From assembly GCA_001783255.1 (NCBI GenBank), contig MFRB01000100.1:1-14641 (forward strand): a stretch of DNA of 14,641 nt, in the 5' to 3' direction. The position numbers and the translations under genes were made by a program. This stretch comes from Candidatus Magasanikbacteria bacterium RIFOXYD12_FULL_33_17. GTDB taxonomy: Bacteria > Patescibacteriota > Patescibacteriia > Magasanikbacterales > UBA922. Below, in pieces: positions 9,579-14,641 of this stretch. Position 1 is the stretch's first letter, and each line of letters begins with the position of its first letter. The notes below the pieces were generated by a model. It worked only from the letters and a program-made list of their open reading frames with translations, was not told the DNA's origin and did no database searches.

Positions 9579-10439
9579 CTATAAACCTTTAACTTTACAA
9601 ACTATCTCAACCCACTCCTCCACTCCCAATTCCTCAGCTCTAATTTTTTCATTACCACAAACTTCTACTAAAATTCCTTTTATCTTTTCAGCATCTAATT
9701 TCAAACCTTGTGACAAATTACGCCAAAGTTGTTTTCTCTTTTGAGCGAAACCAGACTTCACAACTTCAAAAAAACGTTCATCAGAAAAATCATTATTGGG
9801 TGATTTTATATTATTAATCAGCAAAACAGCAGAATCTACTTTTGGAGATGGCCAAAAATTACCTTTGGTAACTTTGGCAACAACCTTTGGCTGACCATAA
9901 TATTGTACAGAAATAGCCAAAACACTCATATCACCTTTCTTAGCCGTAATTCTTTGCGCAACTTCTTTTTGAACCATAATAACCATACTTTCAGGTTTGT
10001 TTTCAAGTTCCAAAAACATTCGCAAAATAGCTGAAGTAATTTGATAAGGTAAATTCGCAACTACTTTATATTTCTTCCAGCCCAAGGCTGGTCCGCCTGG
10101 GGCGGAAAATTTGGAAACTGAAAATTGTTTAACTACGTCCCCCCAAATAATTTCCAAATTTTCTAAGGCATTTTCTTCCCAATATTCTCGCAGTTTTTGT
10201 TCGATTTCAAAAGATACAATTTTCCCAGCTTTCTCAGCCAAAGCAAAAGTAAGTACACCAAAACCAGGACCGACTTCTACAACCAAGTCGTCCTTGTTTA
10301 TTTCTCCAGCTTCGAGCATCTTGTCAATATAAATTTTTGTCATCAGATAATTCTGACCGTATTTTTTGCTTGGTGAAAGATTATATTTTTTGCAAAGTTC
10401 GATGAGGTATGATGGTTTGTAGACGTTTTGTTTGTCCAT
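9579..10439 (-). CDS. rsmA: 16S rRNA (adenine1518-N6/adenine1519-N6)-dimethyltransferase RsmA/KsgA
   Basis: A 286-residue SAM-dependent methyltransferase that dimethylates two adjacent adenines in the 3'-terminal hairpin of 16S rRNA during 30S maturation in the cytoplasm. Visible motifs in order: GQNYL (29-33), the SAM-binding glycine loop VEVGPGFGVLT (54-64), the acidic end of strand 2 FEIE (77-80), the catalytic NLPY (129-132), and F-x-P-x-PKVDSAVL near the end of the Rossmann domain. A short helical C-terminal domain follows, and the length is normal for the family. Residues 112-121 (SAPGGPALGW) are an odd insert encoded by a GC-rich palindromic repeat, sitting in the variable loop before NLPY, so activity is probably retained. 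The gene is separated from the upstream glycosidase-like gene by 218 nt containing a repeat. ATG 10439 has no Shine-Dalgarno. I saw no strong promoter upstream. Confidence 0.95.
   Translation of the reverse strand: MDKQNVYKPSYLIELCKKYNLSPSKKYGQNYLMTKIYIDKMLEAGEINKDDLVVEVGPGFGVLTFALAEKAGKIVSFEIEQKLREYWEENALENLEIIWGDVVKQFSVSKFSAPGGPALGWKKYKVVANLPYQITSAILRMFLELENKPESMVIMVQKEVAQRITAKKGDMSVLAISVQYYGQPKVVAKVTKGNFWPSPKVDSAVLLINNIKSPNNDFSDERFFEVVKSGFAQKRKQLWRNLSQGLKLDAEKIKGILVEVCGNEKIRAEELGVEEWVEIVCKVKGL
10077..10106. repeat. 30-bp GC-rich double palindrome inserted in frame inside rsmA
   Basis: Two perfect hairpins lie back to back: CCAGCC-CAA-GGCTGG (10077-10091) and TCCGCC-TGG-GGCGGA (10092-10106), each a 6-bp stem with a 3-nt loop. 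The block is strongly GC-rich inside an AT-rich gene. On the coding strand it is exactly ten codons in phase (residues 112-121 of RsmA), ending at Trp121. This is what a palindromic element that inserted without breaking the frame would look like. Confidence 0.75.
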
Positions 10440-10522
10440 AATGATAATAATAATATTGAGATATAATTGAGATGAATTCTTGAAATAATCAATTTAGTCA
10501 AAATAAAAAAATATTTTAGAAA

Positions 10523-10645
10523 AGTTCCCTCTCCTTGTAGGAGAGGGTCAGGGAGAGGTCTCAGACGATGAAAAAAAGATAATTTTAATAACACAATATT
10601 CCGTTAAGACCCTTCCCTGTCCCTTCCCTACGAGGGAAGGGAACT
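10523..10645. repeat. 123-bp REP/MITE-like element with 39-bp inverted ends, each containing a hairpin
   Basis: The arms 10523-10561 and 10607-10645 are inverted copies matching at 31 of 39 positions. Each arm also folds on itself: CCCTCTCC/GGAGAGGG around TTGTA on the left and CCCTTCCC/GGGAAGGG around TACGA on the right. Differences between the arms tend to keep the internal stems paired. The 45-bp centre is AT-rich and non-coding. The element ends 12 nt after the stop codon of the glycosidase-like gene (10658) and sits upstream of rsmA, so it could also act as a transcription attenuator or RNA-stability element between them. Confidence 0.7.
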
Positions 10646-10657
10646 CGCTATAAAGTA

Positions 10658-11818
10658 TTATTCCAAACGCAAGCCAGCCGTGCTATACCGATTCGCCGCA
10701 TTCCAAAGTAGCCAACCAGCGTCAGTATATTTTTCCACGGCATCAATTTGTGCACGAATTTTACTCGCATCGTAGACTGCCCCAATATTGAAAGCTTGAA
10801 TCCAAGGACGAACTTTGGCTTTGGTATCTGCAAAATATGGCAAGCCCTGTTTCATACCATTTTCAATTACAATACCGGGATATTCTGATGGATTAACTAA
10901 GCCAAGATGACCAGCTGGATAATGAGAAGGATACATCATTGGACAAATATAATCTACTTGAGCTACAGCATCTTCAAGTCTTTGACCAATCGACATACCA
11001 TCATGACGCTCCATCACAAAACCAAAAAAGTCCAAAGATAAATAGGCAGGTGCTTCACCTAAATTTTCATTCAAAAAAACAAAAAAATCATGCATCACAT
11101 CATATTTCTCTTTTTCACCATTGGTATAAACAAGCAAACTCATGGGCCCATCTGTCGGGAAACGCACGTAGTCAAAATTTATTTCATCAAACCCAAAAGC
11201 AATGACTTCTTTGGCAATCTCCAAATCATAATCCCAAACATCTTTATTATTAGGATCTACCCAAGCCAAACCTTTGTTATCACGCCACAATCCCCCATTT
11301 TTACTCTTGAGTGCCCAATCTATTTTTTTCTCTGCCAGAATAGGATCTTGAAAAACAGTTTGTCTAGCAATCACATAAATATCGTGCTCATGCAATTTTT
11401 TTATCAATTCTTTTACATCACCTAATCTATTACTTTCCAAAGCAAATTCATTTACCAATTCTAAATTACTATCATACAAAACTTTACCACTATAATCTTT
11501 GACATCTATTACTACAGCATTAAGTTCGGTACTATCTATAAGAGAAATAATATTATCCATTGTTTTTGGACTACCAGCTGAATAAGCTGTTAAATACAAA
11601 CCTTTGACAGTTCTCTTTTCTGGTTTTTGTCCTATTACAAATTTTGGACGTATATCTATAATATTTTTTTGCAAAATAAAACTATTATTATCTTCTGCAA
11701 AGGTCAAACTATCTTGCAACCAATTTGTTTTTTGCCAATTTACAAAAATAAAAAATGAAGCAAATAAAAAAACACCCACAGCAATTATTAAATATAAAAA
11801 AAGATGTTTTTGATTCAT
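10658..11818 (-). CDS. Membrane-anchored putative glycoside hydrolase, DUF4015 type (TIM barrel)
   Basis: A 386-residue protein. A hydrophobic helix at about 6-27 with a short N-terminal tail is a signal anchor that places the rest outside the cytoplasm. The core from about 70 to 380 has the pattern of the DUF4015 putative glycosidase family: VKGLYLTAYSAG (71-82), NAVVIDVKDYSGKVLYDS (100-117), FDEINFDYVRFPTDG (210-224), CPMMYPSHY (292-300), RPWIQAF (337-343) and GWLLWNA (368-374). Asp/Glu residues at strand ends (D105, D108, E212, D216) are candidates for catalysis, but I cannot assign them. The substrate is unknown; surface or cell-wall polysaccharide is an inference from the fold and location. 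Its ATG lies 6 nt after the tsaC stop codon, so the two are probably one operon even though their roles appear unrelated. Confidence 0.85.
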   Translation of the reverse strand: MNQKHLFLYLIIAVGVFLFASFFIFVNWQKTNWLQDSLTFAEDNNSFILQKNIIDIRPKFVIGQKPEKRTVKGLYLTAYSAGSPKTMDNIISLIDSTELNAVVIDVKDYSGKVLYDSNLELVNEFALESNRLGDVKELIKKLHEHDIYVIARQTVFQDPILAEKKIDWALKSKNGGLWRDNKGLAWVDPNNKDVWDYDLEIAKEVIAFGFDEINFDYVRFPTDGPMSLLVYTNGEKEKYDVMHDFFVFLNENLGEAPAYLSLDFFGFVMERHDGMSIGQRLEDAVAQVDYICPMMYPSHYPAGHLGLVNPSEYPGIVIENGMKQGLPYFADTKAKVRPWIQAFNIGAVYDASKIRAQIDAVEKYTDAGWLLWNAANRYSTAGLRLE

Positions 11819-11824
11819 AGAAAT

Positions 11825-12433
11825 TTATTTTTCTACAATTACTTCTCCTTGTCGCAGAATTTCAATTCTTTCATCAACTACTTTGATAACAGTTGAAGGA
11901 CTTCTTGTTGGCAAAGTACCAGCATCGATAATAATGTCTGGCTTAATTTCTTCACTTTCAAACATCTGCAAAACAGACTCAATATCATAAGGACTATTCA
12001 TACTAACAATATTAGCAGAAGTAGAAACCAAAGGACTATTTAATTTTTGGGAAATTTCAGCAGCCAAAGGATGTTCTGTCACACGAAAAGCCATAGTACC
12101 ATCTTCATTGACAACGCCTGCTGGAAAAATATTTTTATCTTTAACTTTCACTACCACAGTCAAAGCGCCAGGCCAATATTTATCAGCAATATTTTGCAAA
12201 GTTGGTGTCCAAGAAATAAAAGGTATTATCATTGATACTTCTGGTACAACTACCAAAACAGATTTATGTGCCTGTCTTTTTTTGATCGCAAAAATTTTAT
12301 CTACAGCTTCCTTGTTGCTAGCATCACAACCAAGCCCATAACAAGTTTCTGTCGGATAAACTATTGTCGCCCCATTTTTCAAGGCTTCTACAATTTCAGA
12401 GATATCTAAATTTTCTTGTTTGATTATTTTCAT
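11825..12433 (-). CDS. tsaC: Threonylcarbamoyl-AMP synthase, YrdC/TsaC type
   Basis: Makes threonylcarbamoyl-AMP from threonine, bicarbonate and ATP, the first step of t6A37 modification of ANN-decoding tRNAs, in the cytoplasm. With the start chosen here the protein has 202 residues: TIVYPTETCYGLGCDA (23-38), KKRQAHK (51-57, the basic KxR nucleotide/threonine-binding region), WPGALTVVV (87-95), AFRVTEHP (115-122) and STSAN (137-141). It is a single YrdC domain; the extra C-terminal domain of longer Sua5 proteins is absent. In-frame ATGs also occur at 12439 and 12469. I prefer 12433 because the conserved protein begins around MKIIK and the longer version adds only a Tyr-rich tail unlike the family. 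No Shine-Dalgarno is seen before any candidate start. It is first in a likely operon with the downstream glycosidase-like gene and is divergent from rpmF. Confidence 0.93.
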   Translation of the reverse strand: MKIIKQENLDISEIVEALKNGATIVYPTETCYGLGCDASNKEAVDKIFAIKKRQAHKSVLVVVPEVSMIIPFISWTPTLQNIADKYWPGALTVVVKVKDKNIFPAGVVNEDGTMAFRVTEHPLAAEISQKLNSPLVSTSANIVSMNSPYDIESVLQMFESEEIKPDIIIDAGTLPTRSPSTVIKVVDERIEILRQGEVIVEK

Positions 12434-12505
12434 AAACATACTAATATACAAATAATACCTATAATACAAATATTACGAATACTTACTTAGAGAAAATTAG
12501 TATTA

Positions 12506-12521
12506 CCTGCCTACCGGCAGG
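12506..12521. repeat. Short GC-rich palindrome in the tsaC-rpmF divergent region
   Basis: CCTGCC-TACC-GGCAGG forms a perfect 6-bp stem with a 4-nt loop, standing out as a GC-rich island in AT-rich DNA. Its size and make-up resemble the palindromes inside rsmA, which suggests a related class of small repeat; that relation is inferred. The rest of the roughly 300-bp gap (12434-12740) is AT-rich, with the rpmF promoter at its right side and no gene that I can see. Confidence 0.5.
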
Positions 12522-12651
12522 TTCGGATAATTTACATTATTAGTATATTTGTATGACTTTTTACTTTATAAACTTTATAGACTTTGAACTCTCCTATTCT
12601 AGCTAAAATAAGCCAAATATGCAAGTCTAAAAGCTATAAACACACCTAGAC

Positions 12652-12680
12652 TTGATTTTATTACAAAATATTGCTATACT
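12652..12680 (+). promoter_or_regulatory. Likely sigma-70-type promoter of the rpmF-nusB-rnc operon
   Basis: TTGATT (12652-12657) and TATACT (12675-12680) are separated by exactly 17 nt, and the -10 carries the extended TGC just upstream. Initiation near 12687 would leave a leader of about 54 nt before rpmF. An 8-bp inverted repeat, CAAGTCTA (12622-12629) and TAGACTTG (12647-12654), overlaps the -35 and could be an operator or chance. Motif evidence only. Confidence 0.55.
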
Positions 12681-12740
12681 AAGCCACGACTTATCCTGTA
12701 TATAGTCAAAATAGTAATTATTCATTTTAATATAAATTTT

Positions 12741-12956
12741 ATGGGTCTTCCTTCAAAAAAGAGAACACCGAGATCACGTGATGAACGTCGTTCACACCAC
12801 GCATTGAAAGAAACAGCAAGTAAAAAATGTGAAAAATGTGCTGCTCCAGTATTAGCACATCGTGCCTGTGCCAAATGTGGTACTTACAAAGGTAGACAAA
12901 TCATTGACGTAGAAAAAAGATTAAAACGTTCTGTCAAAAGTAAAAAAACAGCTTAA
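12741..12956 (+). CDS. rpmF: 50S ribosomal protein L32
   Basis: A small, very basic protein of 71 residues, a structural component of the large ribosomal subunit. The N-terminus (MGLPSKKRTPRSRDERRSHH) follows the L32 pattern of basic residues before a His-x-Ala-Leu stretch. A zinc ribbon follows, with CEKC (30-33) and CAKC (43-46) separated by nine residues, then GTYKGRQI, the usual end of the L32 core. All four zinc ligands are present, so this is the zinc-binding (C+) form. A short Lys-rich tail extends the protein slightly. It is the first gene of the plus-strand operon, with nusB starting 26 nt after its stop codon. The ATG is preceded by ATAAATTTT with no Shine-Dalgarno. Confidence 0.96.
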   Translation: MGLPSKKRTPRSRDERRSHHALKETASKKCEKCAAPVLAHRACAKCGTYKGRQIIDVEKRLKRSVKSKKTA

Positions 12957-12982
12957 CATTATTAGTCTCTTAAATCAAAACT

Positions 12983-13399
12983 ATGTCCAAACGCCATTTA
13001 GCTAGAGCCATTATTATGCAAGTTTTGTACCAATGGGATTTCCGTGGAAACCCTACTAGTGCTATACCTGCTATTATCGACCAAAACATGGCTGAATTTG
13101 GTATGGGATTAGAAGAAAGTAAAGATTTTATTGAAGAGACTATAAATGATATAATTGAAAAACAACCAGATATAGATGGACTAATAGAAAAGTTTGCTCC
13201 ACATTGGCCACTTGATCAAATAAATTTAGTGGACAAAAACATTTTACGTCTAGGTGTTTATGAATTAGAATATAATAATAAAGAAATACCACCAAAAGTA
13301 GCCATTAATGAAGCTATTGAACTAGCCAAGACTTATGGTGGCGAAAATTCTGGTAAATTTATCAATGGTATCTTAGGTGCCATGTACAAAGATATCTAA
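12983..13399 (+). CDS. nusB: Transcription antitermination factor NusB
   Basis: A 138-residue all-helical protein that, with NusE (ribosomal protein S10), binds boxA RNA in rRNA leaders and promotes antitermination and rRNA folding. The N-terminal helix carries the RNA-binding arginines (SKRHLARAIIMQVLYQWDF), as in NusB proteins that start near SRRxAR. The C-terminal half has the conserved DKNILRLGVYELEY, then PPKVAINEAIELAKTYGG and SGKFINGILGAM. The length is normal and nothing is missing. It lies 26 nt after rpmF and only 8 nt before rnc, so co-expression with RNase III, the other early rRNA-processing factor, makes functional sense. No Shine-Dalgarno is seen upstream of the ATG. Confidence 0.95.
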   Translation: MSKRHLARAIIMQVLYQWDFRGNPTSAIPAIIDQNMAEFGMGLEESKDFIEETINDIIEKQPDIDGLIEKFAPHWPLDQINLVDKNILRLGVYELEYNNKEIPPKVAINEAIELAKTYGGENSGKFINGILGAMYKDI

Positions 13400-13407
13400 A
13401 AAATTTT

Positions 13408-14169
13408 ATGCCTATAGCTGAATATATTGAAAAAAATTTTCAAAACATAGAAAATACTATAGGTATTGTTTTTGATAACAAAAATATTTTGGTACAAGCT
13501 CTTGTTCACCGCTCTTTCCTAAATGAAAATCGTGATTTTGCTTTAGCACACAACGAAAGATTAGAATTTTTAGGAGATGCTGTTTTAGAATTATCAGTAA
13601 CCCAATATTTATTCAATAATTACTTGAATCCAGAAGGTGAACTTACCAACTGGCGAGCTGCTTTAGTCAATGGTACAATGTGTGCTCGTGTAGCTCGTGA
13701 TATTGAATTAGAAGATTACTTATTTTTAAGTAAAGGTGAATCAAAGGATAATAATATCAAAGCCCGTGATTACATTTTAGCCAATGCTCTTGAAGCACTC
13801 ATCGGTGCTATTTACTTTGACAGAGGATGGGATATGGCTAATCAATTTATTACTCGCTTTGTTATAACCAAATTACCAGAAGTTTTAGAACTTGGTCTTT
13901 GGATGGACAGTAAATCTCGTTTTCAAGAAGCTGCCCAAGAAATTGTCGGCATCACACCTACTTATAGAGTTGTAAGTGAAGAAGGTCCTGATCATGAAAA
14001 AGAATTCACTATTGCTGTTTATTTGGACAAAGAAAAAGTAGCTGAAGGCAAAGGCACTAGTAAACAAGAAGGACAAACAGATGCCGCAGACAAAGCTTTG
14101 CAAATAAAAAAATGGAAAGGTCCAAAAGTACAAATTTTGGAAAGAAAAAATGAAGACCCTATAGGATAA
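13408..14169 (+). CDS. rnc: Ribonuclease III
   Basis: A 253-residue double-stranded-RNA endonuclease that processes rRNA precursors and structured mRNAs. The nuclease domain (about 10-160) has the signature HNERLEFLGDAVLE, with metal-site residues E50, E53 and D57, and a second catalytic stretch LANALEALIGAIYFD with E129. At the place where E. coli has metal ligand D114, this protein has N126. The double-stranded-RNA-binding domain (about 167-235) starts DSKSRFQEAAQEI and ends in a helix with GTSKQEGQTDAADKAL. A short basic tail follows. It begins 8 nt after the nusB stop codon and is the last protein gene of the operon before two tRNAs. AAAAATTTT precedes the ATG, much as in rpmF, with no Shine-Dalgarno. 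Confidence 0.96.
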   Translation: MPIAEYIEKNFQNIENTIGIVFDNKNILVQALVHRSFLNENRDFALAHNERLEFLGDAVLELSVTQYLFNNYLNPEGELTNWRAALVNGTMCARVARDIELEDYLFLSKGESKDNNIKARDYILANALEALIGAIYFDRGWDMANQFITRFVITKLPEVLELGLWMDSKSRFQEAAQEIVGITPTYRVVSEEGPDHEKEFTIAVYLDKEKVAEGKGTSKQEGQTDAADKALQIKKWKGPKVQILERKNEDPIG

Positions 14170-14293
14170 TTTAGCAATTTTAAATTTTAAATTTTTAAAC
14201 AATTTTAAATTTAGAAATGACAGAATTTTAAAATTAAAATATTCCAAATTTTTTTTAAAATTCAAAATTACTAAATTAAAAATTTTATCACAC
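14170..14293. repeat. Very AT-rich spacer with short direct and inverted repeats
   Basis: Between rnc and tRNA-Lys the DNA is almost entirely A and T. A 13-nt direct repeat, CAATTTTAAATTT, occurs at 14175-14187 and 14200-14212, and many AAATTT/AATTTTAAA words are self-complementary. No gene or convincing GC-rich terminator stem is visible, so read-through from rnc into the tRNAs is possible. Confidence 0.45.
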
Positions 14294-14366
14294 GCCCTTA
14301 TAGCTCAGTTGGTAGAGCAGTTGCCTCTTAAGCAAACGGTCGCAGGTTCAAATCCTGCTGGGGGCA
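14294..14366 (+). tRNA. tRNA-Lys (anticodon CTT)
   Basis: A full 73-nt cloverleaf. The acceptor is GCCCTTA/TGGGGGC with G-T pairs, then discriminator A14366. The D arm is GCTC/GAGC with loop GG. The anticodon stem is G14320-C14324 against G14332-A14336, with a G-A mismatch at the outermost pair and loop CTCTTAA. Anticodon CTT is at 14327-14329. The variable loop has five bases, and the T arm is GCAGG/CCTGC with TTCAAAT. CTT reads AAG (Lys). CCA is not encoded after the discriminator, so it must be added after transcription. Confidence 0.95.
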
Positions 14367-14390
14367 CAATAAACAATTCTAAAATTTAAT

Positions 14391-14404
14391 CCCGATTTAT
14401 CGGG
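14391..14404. repeat. Hairpin between the two tRNA genes
   Basis: CCCGA-TTTA-TCGGG is a perfect 5-bp stem with a 4-nt loop, flanked by weaker outer pairing (TTTA/TAAA). It could be a processing signal in a tRNA-Lys/tRNA-Arg co-transcript, a weak terminator, or one more small palindromic repeat. The flanks are A/T-rich but there is no clean run of T directly after the stem. Confidence 0.45.
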
Positions 14405-14428
14405 ACTAAATTAAAAATTCTTCAATTA

Positions 14429-14500
14429 GCGCCTGTAGTTCAACGGATAGAACATTGGTCTTCGGAACCGATGATGTGGGTTCGATTCCTGCCAGGCGCA
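14429..14500 (+). tRNA. tRNA-Arg (anticodon TCG)
   Basis: A full 72-nt cloverleaf. The acceptor GCGCCTG/CAGGCGC is perfectly paired, followed by discriminator A14500. The D arm is GTTC/GAAC, with GGA giving the arginine identity base A20. The anticodon stem is TTGGT/ACCGA with loop CTTCGGA, and anticodon TCG is at 14462-14464. The variable loop has four bases, and the T arm is GTGGG/CCTGC with TTCGATT. It reads CGA and probably other CGN codons. CCA is not encoded. The gene is probably co-transcribed with tRNA-Lys. Confidence 0.95.
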
Positions 14501-14503
14501 CAA

Positions 14504-14530
14504 AAAAAACAGATCAAAAATCTGTTTTTT
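14504..14530 (+). terminator. Rho-independent-like terminator after tRNA-Arg, probably bidirectional
   Basis: An 11-bp stem AAAAAACAGAT/ATCTGTTTTTT surrounds the loop CAAAA and ends in a run of six T. Read on the minus strand it also ends in a T run, so it could stop transcripts from the convergent gene ending at 14547 as well. The stem has only two G-C pairs, so strength is uncertain. Confidence 0.6.
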
Positions 14531-14546
14531 ATTTATAAGAAATAAA

Positions 14547-14641
14547 CTATTTAATCTTTAATTTTTCTTTTACTTTATTTAATATAGAACTCATAGATGA
14601 ATCAGCTTTTATAAAATAGTCAAACACTCCCAAACTTGTAG
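14547..14641 (-). CDS. C-terminal fragment of a likely response-regulator receiver domain, cut by the right edge
   Basis: The minus-strand frame is open from the edge to a TAG at 14549-14547, giving 30 visible residues. The segment LGVFDYFIKAD, followed by a helical Lys-rich end (ILNKVKEKLKIK), matches the end of CheY-like receiver domains. There a Gly-x-x-Asp-Tyr-x-x-Lys stretch carries the conserved lysine and a final amphipathic helix closes the fold. The phosphorylated aspartate and any output domain would lie outside the window, although the stop soon after the helix suggests a stand-alone receiver or a C-terminal receiver. It converges on the tRNA genes. With so few residues the family call is tentative. 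Confidence 0.5.
   Translation of the reverse strand, partial: TSLGVFDYFIKADSSMSSILNKVKEKLKIK

Noticed and set aside
10343..10594. Minus-strand 83-codon frame upstream of and overlapping rsmA (contains RPLPDPLLQGEG)
   Set aside because: The peptide is a translation of the REP-like repeat arm at 10523-10561; such peptides are typical false genes on palindromic repeats.
10648..10833. Minus-strand 61-codon frame
   Set aside because: Out-of-frame overlap with the end of the glycosidase-like gene, with no independent support.
12433..12469. Longer tsaC start at 12469
   Set aside because: It would add a Tyr-rich 12-residue tail not typical of YrdC proteins; MKIIK at 12433 fits the family better.
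13885..14265. Minus-strand 126-codon frame rich in Phe/Leu/Lys
   Set aside because: Antisense to the rnc 3' half and the AT-rich spacer; composition follows from AT-rich DNA, with no motif.
1..14641. Recoded TGA (Gracilibacteria/Absconditabacteria code)
   Set aside because: The conserved genes read through normally with TGG for Trp, and no in-frame TGA is needed to keep any gene open.

Overview
The window looks like part of a Patescibacteria (Candidate Phyla Radiation) chromosome, probably from the Parcubacteria side. The evidence is an AT-rich sequence, a compact information-processing cluster (rpmF-nusB-rnc-tRNAs), start codons with no recognisable Shine-Dalgarno sequence, GC-rich palindromic repeats between and inside genes, tRNA genes without encoded CCA, and a very large secreted cysteine-rich protein of unknown function. 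The standard genetic code fits: TGG is used for Trp and genes end in TAA or TAG, so there is no sign of the TGA recoding seen in Gracilibacteria/Absconditabacteria. The phylum is an inference from this pattern; no rRNA is present.

Layout. From 8576 down to the left edge runs one uninterrupted minus-strand reading frame of at least 2,858 codons. It encodes a giant secreted protein whose C-terminus lies outside the window. Two bases upstream is a small membrane-anchored protein with two calcium-binding thrombospondin type 3 repeats (8579-9259), which has its own plausible promoter. These two genes look like one transcription unit for a cell-surface assembly and are the most novel part of the window.

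Next on the minus strand, reading from upstream to downstream, are tsaC (tRNA threonylcarbamoyladenosine synthesis), a membrane-anchored DUF4015-type putative glycoside hydrolase, and rsmA (16S rRNA dimethyltransferase). rsmA is surrounded by repeats: a 123-bp element with 39-bp inverted ends upstream, a 213-bp element with 33-bp inverted ends directly abutting its stop codon, and a 30-bp GC-rich double palindrome inserted in frame within the gene.

From 12741 the plus strand carries rpmF (ribosomal protein L32), nusB (antitermination factor), rnc (RNase III), tRNA-Lys(CTT) and tRNA-Arg(TCG). This is a translation and rRNA-processing group. It ends at a probably bidirectional terminator that faces the 3' end of a minus-strand gene, likely a response-regulator receiver domain, cut by the right edge.

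No CRISPR array, insertion-sequence transposase, phage gene, rRNA or replication origin was seen. The plus-strand reading frames across 1-8576 are antisense shadows of the giant gene.
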